64,000 bases of DNA from Steromphala cineraria (Eukaryota > Mollusca > Gastropoda > Trochida > Trochidae). The DNA lies in assembly GCA_916613615.1 (NCBI GenBank), contig OU744725.1, positions 72,076,868 to 72,140,867 of the forward strand. Direction: 5' to 3'. This document shows, one piece after another, positions 9,201 through 20,905 of the stretch (the stretch's first letter is position 1; every line of letters begins with the position of its first letter). Made by a program: the position numbers and the translations under genes. The notes under the pieces were generated by a model, which saw only the letters and a program-made list of their open reading frames with translations, had not been told where the DNA came from and searched no databases.

Positions 9201-11255
9201 TAGTAAACAGCCTCCTCGACTCCTGTCTTTTCTTTCCATCAACCTCCTTTTCAAACAAAGCCCAGTGTTGTTCCCAGAGGGGGCCCTAGAGAAGTTTGTA
9301 TGCCCTTTTGGCTTGTTGACCCTTATGATTTAAAGATGTAGGAAATTAAAACCATTGCAAAGAGGCAAAAAAGGTATAATTTTTCCAAAATGACCCCTTA
9401 AGCTGATCACCAGGAACAAGACTGAATGCATGTATACTTATTCAGATGTGCCAAGGATTCTAGAACATAGTCAATTGAAGACGGTTGACAATAATTCAGT
9501 GAAGAAATGGTCATGGCTATTGTCTGGGAAGAGCAATCTCTAAACCTTACGAATGGCTTATCATTGAATAACCAAAGATAATTAAGTTTGTGAAAGGTCA
9601 ATGATTTCTATAGTTTTTTTTTGTTGTAAGGTAACCCATTTGAGGCATCAAAAATTATGTAAAAGCTAATTGAGTAAAAATATTCAGATGAGCTAGACTG
9701 GTTCATTCATTTTCTGATTCATGAACTTACAATATGTATGCACACAATTTCAGGCATCCCACAATGAGAACTCGACCCGAAGTCATGAAGTGATCCGACC
9801 AATCCCGGGTCACCTCGGGGCATCCAGCTCCCCCGCCGACCCTTTCGATGGTCAGTATGTCGCAACATTGCGTCTGGATTAGTTTTCAATGATGAATGAT
9901 TTCTGCTTTAGGACATTTTGACTGGTCATCAAAGACCTCAGTTGAGGTTGGATCCAAGAAAAATTTTGCAACATCTCACATTTAAATATATCTGTTCAGC
10001 TATCTTGTTTGCAGTAAGTATCAGGAATTTATTATGCTTTTGCAGGAATCATATATTGGCATGTTTAATGATATTGTGTAATTTTGATTTAATTATGATT
10101 TTGATTTAAGCTTCTTTTATTTGTCAGTATTTGCGTCCCCCCCTCAAGTTGAAAGCTCCAGTAATTCACAGGGTACATGGGTAAGTACCGCAGCTTGAAC
10201 AGTCAGATGGTCTCATTATATTTTTAGATTTTCGACTTCTTTGTTGTAGAAGTGACTGTTCGAGGAAGTAATTTTGTTCCGCTCATAACTCTGATACTAT
10301 TTCTTCAAATGTGTTAAAACTGTATATATGAAATGACTATGGTCCCTAGTATGCCTTTTGTATATTTCAGTCAGATTCTCTCATTATTTTTAGATTTTCG
10401 ACTTCTTTCTTGTAAAGTGACTCTTTCAGGAAGTCATTTTGGTATTATTATTTTTTTATCCCAATTGTAACTCGAGGTTTAAGATCTAAAAAATTTTGAC
10501 GATTCTTTCAGCAACAATTCGGTGATGCAGATATGGATGAAGATAATCTTGAAGATGATTTTTCAAGGTAGTGATAGTTCGTTTTTATTTTGAAATGTTT
10601 TTAAAGTCTTTATAAGTAAAGTTGATGCTTCTTTTACTTGTGCTAGAAGAATTTATCTTATTCATGCTATAAAAAAAAGGCATTTAGAAATATTTGTTGC
10701 AGAAAGTTTAAAAAAATAGTAAAATAATATTTGACAAAAACATGCTACTAACCCTTTTAACCTAAGAAATAGAAAACAAAAATAATTACAGCAATAGCAA
10801 ACCATTGAAAAACTTCTCATCTTGACAAATCGTGATTCCAAAGTACAAGATTTTTATGGATATACAACTTCCTAATGCACTGAATAGAGATAATCAGTGT
10901 TGATTCTAATACCATTGTCAAGCAGCTGCAGAGATACCAATACAAATCTTGTAATTTAGAATCATGATTTGTCGAGATTTTCACCTTACACTTGCTTGAA
11001 TGCATTCGCCACTAATGGCTGCAATACTGCCCAAGGGGGGTTAAACAATAACTCACTAACTCTAGAACAGCACTTCAGTTAAGTCTATTTTCCTGTGACA
11101 GACTTGCGGAGAACCGAGGACGGCGCCTGCACTCCTTCAGTACCGACCTGAGACGTGAAGATTGTGATGAGAGCGTTCAACAGTATATGGACGGACAGCG
11201 GTGTTTCGAGGAGTTCTCCAGACAGAAATCTATAGAAGACCTTCTCAACTTATGA
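6239..11255 (+). CDS. LDLRAP1: LDL receptor adaptor protein 1 (ARH), PTB-domain clathrin adaptor; first exon not found
   Basis: Adaptor that binds NPxY tails of LDL-family receptors through its PTB domain and links them to clathrin and AP-2. Exons by splice site and phase: 6239-6396, 7090-7202, 7885-7999, 9064-9171, 9754-9850, 10128-10180, 10512-10567, 11102-11255; the phases join without conflict and give about 284 residues (human about 308). The first base pair AG completes a Lys codon, matching the KLPENW start of the vertebrate second exon. PTB landmarks: FYMKYLGSTLVEE, KKLTKVSLTISPTGI, SIYRISFCTADK, FAFIARN and AQAVTLTVSQAF. The tail carries a DPF motif (AP-2 alpha appendage) and EDDFSRLAENR, which fits the AP-2 beta2-appendage consensus [DE]xxFxx[FL]xxxR and is split by the last intron. 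It ends EDLLNL; the vertebrate-type clathrin box LLDLE is not evident. GULP and Dab are less similar in the PTB core. Confidence 0.9.
7365..7585. repeat. CTAGT-rich dispersed repeat in an LDLRAP1 intron
   Basis: Contains many copies of CTAGT/ACTAG and GGCTAGT and is bounded by GTTCGAAATAAGCACTAGCC and ACTAATTTCGATCCCTG, which are roughly inverted. A diverged relative lies at 5555-5715 in the same gene region. Confidence 0.5.
10820..10977. repeat. Imperfect inverted repeat (hairpin) in an LDLRAP1 intron
   Basis: Arms 10820-10863 and 10934-10977 pair over about 44 bases with a few mismatches; both contain AATC(A/G)TGATT and TACAAGATT-type words. Likely a MITE remnant. Confidence 0.6.
11008..11063 (+). 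repeat. Short dispersed repeat tail ('AATAACTCACT' type)
   Basis: Reads CGCCACTAATGGCTGCAATA, then CTGCCCAAG, GTTAAAC and AATAACTCACTAACTC. Related copies lie at 35177-35236, 36118-36165 (partial), 42808-42858 and 43585-43633. The GCCGC...GCGGC words are self-complementary. This looks like the 3' end of a SINE or MITE family common in molluscs. Confidence 0.6.
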
Positions 11256-14004
11256 CGAGAATTAACTCTGTATTTATCTCTATCTGTGTTATAATATTCT
11301 GGGGACTAACACGTCGTTTGAAGATTTTGAGGTGTTCCTGCAGGTTAATCCTAGGAAACCAACAAATGTGTAACTGAACCTGATTTTCTTGCTTATAGAG
11401 GACACAGCGTCAAAGACAATTGGGGCAGTTTCTTCCTGTTTATGTGATTATCTGCTAAAAATAGTTTAAATTTCTTTTTCCAGAACTTTGAGGTTGCATG
11501 TTTTTTACTAAGTGCAACTTTCATATTGACTATTCTGAAATACAATAATCATGTAAGACAGATATGCAGATATTTTGCATCATGTTCTTCTCTATGATCT
11601 ACCCTCCAAGCACATGTTTGAAAAAGTATCACATAGGACAATTTGACAAGGAAAACTTCCAGGGAAAGGCATAAGTCATACTAGTCTCAAGTCATGCACA
11701 TATTAAAGCTTTGCTGTAATTTGACACCTTTCAGGGCCAGCTCTCTAGATGACTTCACCTGAACTTAAAAATTGGAACTTACAATAATGATATTAGCTTA
11801 ACGCCTGGTATCGTTATAGTCACCAACTACATAACCCTCAACCTAAACCCTATAAAAGCATTCCTATTCTTAAAGTTCCCAATTCTGTTTGAATCTCCCA
11901 GTACGGTACTAACCCTCAGAGTGAACATACATCAGCCTCTTCCAGTGACCTACCTTAATTAAGAAGTTGTTGCTATTTTACACAGTATTTATTATTATTC
12001 ACACAATGCATCCTTCTTTTATGACATATTTGTAATTTCAACAAACCTCTGGATAACTTTTAGCCTCTGGACAATATCAGAGTCTCTAGCCCTCCAATCT
12101 ATATGTTGATAAAATGATTTAACCTATACATTTCCAGAAGCAGTCAGTGTGTATTTGATAGAGTTCCTGATCAATTGGGCTTATTATTTTCATGTAATAT
12201 TGGGCTTACGATATTAAGATACAGATACTGATTTAAGCAGCTTATTTCTGGATAAAGAATTTGATCTAACAAGCTTTGTTTTTGTGTTTTAGATTCCTGA
12301 TTTGCAGAGTATATCTGGATATAGATTCTGAAATTTTTTTAAAGTTTTCTTTTGAAACTGTCAGTGCTATGTGTAGACAAACGCTTAAAATCTTTAAAAG
12401 TGTATGACTGGTTCTAAAGATCGGTAACGTTTCTGCAGCATAGTTTGGCTAGTATTGGTTCTCACACATATATTTTTGCTACATTTTCACTTCAACATTT
12501 TGATCCACTATTTATATTATGTCTACATTTTGTTAGTTTTCTCTATTTTTATATTTTTGCAAAATCTTATACACTTACTGCTTGTGAAGGACTTTAGTTC
12601 TATATTATGAATCTTGGAGTGCATTTGTTTATCTTTGTTGTTTAGGGTAAAGCACATGCTGCTGAATGTATTCATTATATTTATTGACAAGTTTTCATAA
12701 GTAATGATTTGTTATTAATATTATGTGTGCTTGATAAGTAAATATTATAAATTTGATAACTTATACTTCTTCTTAGTATAGGAGAGTCATTTTCCCCCGT
12801 AGGTAGTTCAAGTAATATAAGTCATAAGTCATCTTACTTCAGTCATAAACAACTAATGATCTGATAAATATTGCAAACTTTAAATTGATTTGTGTAATTG
12901 ATGCCTGAATGCCTGAATATTTGACTTGCCAAGACGAGGCTGACTCCAATGTCTTTTTATCATTGATGATGATGAATAATCCTCTGTCAGAACCATTTTG
13001 CATTATGATATAGAATATTCAACTTATTATGATTTTCGTCTTGAAATGATAGGGCATTTTATGAAATATTGTATCTGTACTGTTAGATATTATGTCGTAA
13101 GGTCCGAAATCTATACACAGGGCTAATGCACCGAAAGGAAATGCACTACTGGTATGTCTAGAAAGTTAAAGATTAAATTTAAACAACGTATTATGAATTT
13201 GAATATTCCATTTTGTGCAGTATTAATTGTATCACCCTTCTTGTCATTGATTATTGATTGCATGTTTGTTTATGGCATTTTAAGGTAATTTGCTGTTTGA
13301 TTCTTCAGGTATATGTACATTTACCAATATCTTTCAGATAAGTCAATAACAATTCTTTAACATATTAGACAGTTACAAGTAAAAATCAAGTTATGTGTAA
13401 ATTAGATTTGCTATTTTTAAAAATGACTTACGCATAACGATATGTAAGCATAATGGAAATAATGAGTAACATTAACAGGCACAGCGTTACCAAAATATTG
13501 AAATACATACAACAATAAAACATACCCGTTCAGGTTTGTAAAATTGCAATGCATCAACTAATCTGAACTCTCTGGGTAGAATGTTGATGATTCAAATTCA
13601 ATCATTACTTCAAATATTCTTGTCTGATTTCAGGAACAACTTGGTATAACAATAATGAAAAACATTATCTGAAGTGCCAATGTATTTTGCATACAAATTA
13701 ATGCTAGACTAAGAATATTTTTTTATTTGTGATATTTAGTGTGTACATGGTTCGTCCTAGTCTCATAGAAAGCTTTTGAGTGGTGCTAACAGCTTTAATT
13801 TGTTTTTGAAAAGTTTGAGTTGTAACTGAAGAAATTCAGGTGCTAATTATATATATAATGATAATTGGTTGATTTTATCTTCTGCTGGACATTTCCCAAA
13901 GAAACCTTAAAACCTTCATCACAGTAAAGTTCATCTAAGGGTAATTCACAACAAGCACCTTGTAGAGTATACATTTGCAATAAAAGAAAATATGATTAAG
14001 TGAC
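11256..14004 (+). other. LDLRAP1 3' region, probably 3' UTR and intergenic DNA
   Basis: AT-rich with no supported coding exon on either strand. Several AATAAA-like words occur but none stands out, so the cleavage site is not assigned. Confidence 0.4.
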
Positions 14005-14363
14005 TTAAAGGGGCAGTAGCACGTTTTTAGGAGGAATATAAGGTGATGTCAGGAAAATGAAAATTAATGGTTCCAATTGAAAGACAATGTATTTAAACTA
14101 AATGGGGCAGTAATTATTCAAATATTTAACGTAAAGTTTAGCCATGCGATTCCTTTTTCTTACACAAAATGAATTAAAGGTGTTCACCAAAAATCGCCGC
14201 CAGTGGATTTTATGTGATTCTTCATTCTTTGTCCTCTGACTATGGATGACTGGTGTGTGTAATGGGATTTTTGACACAAATAATACATTGAGCATTAACT
14301 TACAATTATAAGTGAAAATTTTAAAATATAAAATTATAAAAAAACGTGCTACTGCCCCTTTAA
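14005..14363. mobile_element. MITE with TTAA target duplication (piggyBac-like)
   Basis: Terminal inverted repeats AGGGGCAGTAGCACGTTTTT (from 14009) and its complement (ending 14359) are flanked on both sides by TTAA, the target duplication of piggyBac-type transposons. No coding capacity. A second copy in opposite orientation lies at 39706-40064 and an internal fragment at about 51013-51150. Confidence 0.75.
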
Positions 14364-15565
14364 ACAATTATTTTAACATGTAAAGTTGTCTGTTCTTTAT
14401 CTGTTCTGAAATCAAAACTTGCTTGCAAAAGCAAATTTGGTTAATTTTTTTTTTTTGAATCTCAGTTATATCATATACTTATGTACGTATATTGTAATTT
14501 TAAGTGTTCAATTAAGATTCATCACCTTTGTATGTTAAGAAGTATCCATGTAGGAGTTTCTGCTTTAGAGTGAGATTCTAGGCTTTGGTTTTTGTGATGA
14601 AAAGGTTATTAATCAATTGAAATGAGAACATCAAACAAAACCACTATCCGTCGTAAACCTGTTATTTGCATTGTATTCATGTTCAGGCTTTCTGTGTTTT
14701 AAATGTTCTAATTTGACTGAAAGATGTTTTTTTCATAAAAATGTTTGACCTTATACGAAGGTTAGGTGATGAAACTTTCTTAAAATGAAGGTAACAAATG
14801 CAACGGCAATCTGAATTATTGATTAACAAATTCAAAGGCAAACATTGCAATGTTCATGTTCTTATAAGAAATATGGGTTTTATAAGTGAGTTCAACTGAT
14901 GTTTTCATTATAAGGCAAACAATTATAGTTTTCAGCAACCCCTCTGGCAAACTTTTGTTCCTTCTTGGCCAAAATTTTCTTCTAGATTCTGTGAAACAAG
15001 AACTTAGTTTTGAATGACCTAACCACAATAAATCTACTAAGGTAGAGTCCGTATAATAAATGTTGTATGGAAAAATTATTTAAGATAAAAGGAATCAGTT
15101 TGAATACCGATTTGAAGTTTTTTTACTGTTGTCAGAAATGTCTTGTTCTTCACAAAAATTTGATGTTCAAAATGTTTAAAATTTCCGTTCGAAGAATGTC
15201 TTCACTTTTCAAGGCATTCTTAAATTCACGTTCAAAGGACATTCACATTTTCATGCATGTGTTAATAATAAATTGAATGGCTCTATTTGGCTTGTTTGTT
15301 ATAATTTGTCCAACCAGATCTATCTGGACACAAGCGTTCCATTTCAATCTAATCTTTACTTGCTGTACATCCAGTATATGATTACTAGAATATGTTCACA
15401 CTTGCAACACCCTAACCAAAGCGGTAACAATTGCAAACTTAATTAATCAAAAGTTGATTAACCGCTGCTGCTGAACATGAAGCAAGTCAATATTTTATCT
15501 GGAGAGTTTGGGGGAACTGGGCATTTCACAAAACTACAACTTGAAAGAGTTGGATATACTCAGTG
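14364..15565. other. Non-coding intergenic stretch
   Basis: AT-rich, with no exon, hairpin or tandem repeat that I can support. Confidence 0.4.
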
Positions 15566-15963
15566 TTATGCCCCTATTTCACTATGAGAGGAATTGTCAC
15601 GAATCATCACGAAAGTGAAATTTTTCACATTCGTGAACAGTCGTAGACAATTCGTAATTAAGTATAAGAATTCTTAAATGAGTCGTTGATTCGGCAACAT
15701 TCCTCCATTTCGTGGCATTCATGAACAAATTTTGATTTGTTCAAAAAAATGTCACGAATCAACTACGAATTTTAGATTCCTAGTTGCTTCGTAAACTATT
15801 CGTAACTATTTCGTGTATTTCATAATCCGTTCTGGGAATTTCGTGGTTGATAAGTTTGATGGTCTGGCCCTGAATTACTTACCAATCATCAACCAATCAT
15901 CTACCAATCATTCACGAATGTCCCGAATTAAGTAAGAAAACTCTTAGTGTATTCGCAACTGTT

Positions 15964-16245
15964 TCCTATTTATATTCATCCTGTCACAGGGAACGAACGT
16001 TCCGCTAACTCCACTAATCTGTACCCTGGGCTCAGAAGCTAGATTCGCTGGCGCGGCCCAACTTGAGATGTAGCCAATCAAAGCATTTTCTCGCCACCTT
16101 CTCCATAAAATTTGAACGGGAAAATGATTTGATTGGCTATATCCCAAAGTCAGGCCGCGCAAGCGAATCTAGCTTCTGAACCCAGGGTACAGATTAGTGG
16201 AGTGAGCGTAACGTTCGTGCCCGGAGACAGGATGATTTATATTGT
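15964..16245. mobile_element. Hairpin MITE nested in the foldback element
   Basis: Long inverted repeat with arms of about 95 bases (from TTTATATTCATCCTGTC to the mirrored GACAGGATGATTTATA). The arms share CCACTAATCTGTACCCTGGG and GAAGCTAGATTCGC. Confidence 0.7.
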
Positions 16246-16255
16246 AAATATTAAT

Positions 16256-16694
16256 TATGTCTCCCCCGGAAGGGTCGGGAGACATATTGGCTTTAGCGGA
16301 GTTGGCGTTGGCGTTCCCATTTCGTTTCCGGAGCATATCTCTAAAACTATGTGACCGATCATCACCAAACTTGGTATACTGTCTCTCCATATCATGTAGA
16401 TGTGACTTTTGGAGGTTTGAGATTTAAAAAAAATTATTTTGTTTATTTCCATGCACCAATTTGGACTCAGTCTTTTTAATGGGTAGTGTTTGTTTCCGGA
16501 GCAGATGTCTAAAACTATTTGACCAATTGTTTGTCTTTAGGAATAAACGTCTCATAATACAAGCACTGGACTTACTCAACATATTTATTCAAGTTGAATT
16601 ATACAGAGAACATTAACGGTGCTTTATGATAGTATTGTTTTATTAGAGGTTTGGAGCATTTTAGGTAGGGGGAGACATCTGCTTTTACAGGTAA
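16256..16694. mobile_element. 'ATGTCTCCCCC' repeat nested in the foldback element
   Basis: Begins TATGTCTCCCCCGGAAGG with a terminal hairpin (GTCTCCC...GGGAGAC) and ends GGGGGAGACATCTGC. It contains two diverged copies of TTTCCGGAGCA(G/T)AT(G/C)TCTAAAACTAT about 170 bp apart, a layout shared with other bivalve non-coding elements. Confidence 0.55.
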
Positions 16695-16909
16695 AAAGAC
16701 TTTCTAGTTTACATTGTAATTCGTAAACAATTCGTAATTTTTTTGCATTTGTTTTATAGGGTTTCAGCATGAAAAGCTATGAATTTTCGTAAACGTTTCG
16801 CATAAGTGAAATTGCTATTCACGAATTTTGCCGAATGTTTACGAATTTATACAATGAACTATTCGTTGCCATTCGTGACAATTTCTTTCGTAGTGAAATA
16901 GGGACATTA

Positions 16910-17429
16910 GACATCTTTTTCATTCATGAGTTCCATAAAATGTTGTCTTTTAGGACGATGTTTACTCTCTTAAGATATGCCTTTAAATTTCAGCTGAACA
17001 TCACCTGACTGTTCCAAAATGACGCCCACTTGAAACTTTTAAGTCCCTATTATTGTGAGAAAAAACTTAACGTGTAACAATCTGAGCGATATATTCGATT
17101 GGTGAGTAATATATCCTGCTATACACTGGTAATTGACCCAAGGTTGTAAATATTATTTTTCTATGCCTTACTCAAGTCAATCCACAGCCTTGTTAATGAA
17201 TGCCCAGAACCAACTTATGTGCAGCAAATGAATAAACTCTGGGCAATTTATTAATAAATATTTTAATACTTCTACATGAGCTATGAAAATCAATAAATTA
17301 TCTACAAATATGGGGGATAAAAAGTACACTGTACAATAAACTTTCTCTTGAATATATAGCTATAAATGTATTATCCTGTGACAAATATAAATTCAGTTGC
17401 TTCGATTTGGGCGTTACTTGTATCTCAGT
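16910..17429. other. 3' flank of the kinase gene
   Basis: Non-coding. On the minus strand an AATAAA polyadenylation signal lies at 17252-17247, about 180 bases past the kinase stop codon. Confidence 0.4.
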
Positions 17430-20311
17430 CTATACAACACGACTGAGTCCCATGAATATCAGGGAGAGTAGGAGAAAGAGGCACACACATATTCTGTCAA
17501 ATGTAATGGTGTTCAACATCAAATAAACCTTATTGGGCGACACCTTCAGCCCAAGGTCCTCGCCCCCTTGAGGGGAGACCTCAAACACTGCTGGCCTGGA
17601 TTCCTCCACATCTGACTGTGTGCCCATCCCAGAGGTCAAGTCCTGATCAGGGTCATACCCAACGCTAGACTGGAATCCACTGGATTCAGAATCGGCCACG
17701 TCAGGTCCTGACATGCACTTCATCTCTGTTGCAAACACGGAGTTCAACATGGCCAGGGCCTCGCCGGAAGTAGCCCTGTCAAGGACTCGAACCATCATGC
17801 ACTTCTCTGAGACGGGGACAAGGCCGGAAATAACTGATGCCTGGACTATGCGATCAAGCATCTTGCCCAACCCGTACACATCGCTGGCTTTTGATGTGTG
17901 GCCCCCAGCCTTCACTTCCGGTGCCAGGTGGTTGAAGATGTCCAGATTGGCGTCGTCGAAAGATATGCCACATCTGTACGAGGCGCAGCCCATGTCGCAG
18001 AACTTGACCACTGGTTCCGGTGTACTGAGGTCAACCAGTACATTATCTGGCTTGATGTCGTTGGCCAGTATGTTCATCCCGTGTATTCTGTCGAGCCCCT
18101 CTGCAAGCTGACGGGAAATACTCAGCCAGTGAAGTCTCGAAAGGGTCTTCTCCGAGAGTATGTCTTTCAGCGTTATGCCCGATCCAAATAGTTCAAGGAC
18201 GATGCTATAGTTCCCCCCTAAAGCATCCAACACAAGACCATAACACAGAGGAACAAAACCCGTGGGTTCCAGGTACATGGTAACCTTGGCTTCCTCAAAG
18301 ATTTTATCTTTAGACACTAAGTCGCTGAAAGGCTCCTTGATGGCAACCTGGCACCTGTTCCCGTTGATTTGAAGCCATGCTACAGCCACCTCTCCAAATG
18401 TTCCAGCTCCGATGATGAAAGGCATCCCGTCCAGGGTTGTCTTGTAGTGGAACAGGTGCGAGGGTAGAAGCGGGGGTCGGACCTGCCAGTAGCTGTAGGC
18501 CCGCTTGTAGGCTGACCCGTAGAGCTGGTTGAACACATGGCCAGTAGAGAAAGGAGCCAAGATATCTGTGATCTCCGGGGGAGCCTCTGTGGAACTGGAG
18601 TTGTCGGCTGGACCCTCTGCATCCTCTGGATCCCTGTGGATAATTTTGGGGAATTACCATATCTCTTGAAAAGGATTTAATGCAGTTTATGGACCTTGAC
18701 TGTCACAATACATACTACTCAAAAGACGTTAAAGGTCAAAGTTTTGTATTCTCTGGCTGCAACCAAGTCTCTGTGCAATATTATGGTACTACCTTACTGC
18801 CAAATTTGTCATCATGAAGAAATATATGTTTTAACCTTATTTTAGTAGTACATGTGGCTACTTTGAATGGTGTCTATATCTATGAACCAGAATATTATGA
18901 AATGCAATGGGACATGAATATGAAGCTATAATCGCTAACATGTCATCAGTTGCAACTTTCTTATCAGTTGATTGTTTACTGAAATAATTGATAATCAACA
19001 ATTTCATAAGACTCCTAAAAATAGTAATTTAATTCGTTACATAATCCAAGTGATTTCATTCATTTTCGAGCATAGCGTTTCAAATCAGGATGATGGACGT
19101 TTGATAATATTTTACCAGACAACTGGCGGTTTCAAATCTTTATTTTACATCGCAATGTGTCAGTGTCCGTATTAAGAATGCATTTTCAAATAAACTGTAG
19201 AAAAAGTAAGTTATGTTGCTTTCTAGTCGGATATCTAATACAGAAGTAAGTTTGTGTGGCACACAAGTTAGATTACTGAAAGTACTTACTTGTTTATAGA
19301 CTTTACGCCTATGTGAACATCACCTAGGTCACTTGTTTCTAATGAGGTCCCATCTTGTCCCAGGAGAGCTTGGACCTCTAGCCTCGAGTTGGAGTTGGTG
19401 CCAATAAGAGGTTTGCAGATCGTGTTCACCAGTTCTTGTTTCAGTGACTCCGGGATGTCGACCATACGCTGATAACAGGACACCTCATTCAACATCTGCT
19501 GTAGGTCAACATAGGCATTCCCTGATCTGACCTTTGGAAGAATAGTACAACAACCTTCTGAATGTTGAATGGCCTTTTGAGGTCGAACCCCCGATGTGTC
19601 AGTTTGGCATTGCATGATGTTTTCATTGGTACAGCATTTTGAATGTTGAACGACATTTTGAGGTTGAAACCCCGATGTGCCAGTTTGGCAATGCTGAAAG
19701 TTTTCATTAGAAGAACCTTCTGAATGTTGAAAGGCCTTATGAGGTTGAAACCCTGATGTGTCAGTTTGGCATCGCATGATATTTTCATTGGTAGCCCCTT
19801 CTGTATGTTGAGTGTCTTCAACTACAACATCCAAAGGGTGAAGATCTGGTCGTTCTTTAGCACAAGAAGAACCAGAGATGGCACTGTTGGAAAGTTCATC
19901 TCTGGATCCATTGGTGTTTCTTGGCACAAACGATTGAGTAGCAATGACGTTTGGTCTGCTCGCATGTTTTGTTGGCTTGTCAGGCCTCTTTGCACGATTA
20001 AAGCGTTGTCTATTAGTAACTGTTGTCCAGCGTGTTTTCGTTTTTTCTTTGGCAATTAAGCTAAATGATTTCGACGTGACAGTTCTGATGTCCCTAGGGT
20101 CCCATACATTGCTGTTGTTGTTACAGTTTAATTGAGCTAAATCTTCATTTATATGACATGGAAGGTATCCTTCTTGAAACGTGAGAGACTCTGATAGCGA
20201 CGTGTCCAATCCATTGTGATAAAGGCTGTTCGGTTTGTCATTTTGAAAATTATAAAACAGTAAATCTATGTCAGTAGAACTTGATATTGACCTCGGTATC
20301 TCGATATACAT
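17430..20311 (-). CDS. Protein kinase with low-complexity N-terminus and C-terminal membrane segment
   Basis: Two coding exons: 20311-19290 and 18633-17430. Exon 1 starts at an ATG and ends in phase 2 before GTAAGT; exon 2 follows a TCCACAG acceptor and supplies the missing base, giving 741 residues. Residues 1-340 are polar and contain three or more 27-residue repeats with the core NEN...CQTDTSGFQPQ. The kinase domain spans about 410-640: glycine loop GAGTFGEV (about 416), VAIK Lys (about 440), catalytic loop AND-IKPDN in place of HRD-LKPxN, DMG in place of DFG, LAPEV for APE, and SDVYGLG. The Lys, both Asp and the Asn needed for catalysis are present; the Lys after the catalytic Asp suggests Ser/Thr specificity. 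Residues about 717-736 are a hydrophobic segment next to the C-terminus, as in tail-anchored proteins. I do not recognise the family. Confidence 0.8.
19545..19815 (-). repeat. 81-bp coding tandem repeat in the kinase N-terminus
   Basis: Three to four diverged units of 27 codons encode QHSEG..NEN...CQT.TSG..PQ. Two units differ by only a few residues. Confidence 0.75.
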
Positions 20312-20661
20312 TGTGGTAAATGTTCACATCTGAAATTGAAATCATGTTTTCAATGCACGCCCTACCAATAGTGATATACAGACGGTGAACAAAAGTATTC
20401 GTTCCTTGACTGGTCTCATCTTGTCATATTCAAATGTTGCACATCTGTAGAGAATCAGCATTGTTACAACCTAATGACGCGCGGTTTTGGTAATTTATAA
20501 GAAAGTGATCTATGGTAGATATTTACCTATATAATCTAGATGATAAATCTGATGACATTAGAAAAATAATAAAAATGAAATTATGAACTTCAAGCTGCAA
20601 TGATGGCGATTCAAATTGCAACGTTTTACAATAATCAAAGACTTACTCATGTTTACTTACT
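20312..20661 (-). other. Kinase 5' UTR, with a probable intron
   Basis: On the minus strand a good acceptor (TTTCAATTTCAG) ends at about 20332, leaving a 5' UTR of about 20 bases before the ATG. A donor (ACAA|GTAAGT) starts at 20660. The simplest reading is a non-coding first exon upstream of 20661. Confidence 0.45.
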
Positions 20662-20775
20662 TGTCGGTGAAGCCTTCAAAAGGAGTTGTGGGATATTATT
20701 AAAATCTTGAAACAGATATGATATCACTCTGATTTGGCATTTGCCATCGCTTCAAATTCCGTTTTTCTCCAGATT

Positions 20776-20850
20776 ATCGACGTGCCACGTCACAAGGCTT
20801 ATGACGTCACTTTTTCTAAACGTCATAATGCGATGACGTAATACGTCAAT
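20776..20850 (-). promoter_or_regulatory. CRE/ATF-like site cluster upstream of the kinase
   Basis: Contains a perfect CRE palindrome TGACGTCA at 20802-20809, plus ACGTCA/TGACGT half-sites at about 20787-20792, 20819-20825, 20834-20841 and 20843-20848. It lies just upstream of the inferred first kinase exon, so it could be that gene's promoter. Binding is inferred from motif only. Confidence 0.4.
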
Positions 20851-20905
20851 AACTTTATGTGCATTATCGTAGCAGTAAAGTTGTAAATATCTGTTCATAT
20901 TTTAT

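Larger units (their letters stand above)
15566..16909. mobile_element. Foldback element with TTA target duplication, carrying two nested insertions
   Basis: Element 15569-16906 is flanked by TTA on both sides. Ends are TGCCCCTATTTCAC and, in complement, TGTCCCTATTTCAC. The terminal inverted repeat continues to GTCACGAAT. The interior outside the insertions is dominated by variants of ATTCGTAA/TTACGAAT and TCACGAAT in both orientations. A 3-bp TTA duplication fits the PIF/Harbinger superfamily. No transposase. It resembles 48181-49245 in its terminal bases and layout. Confidence 0.65.

Noticed and set aside
18310..18660. Open frames of 116 and 80 codons antisense-free but out of frame in the kinase exon
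   Set aside because: They overlap the kinase coding exon in other frames and lack its conserved motifs.
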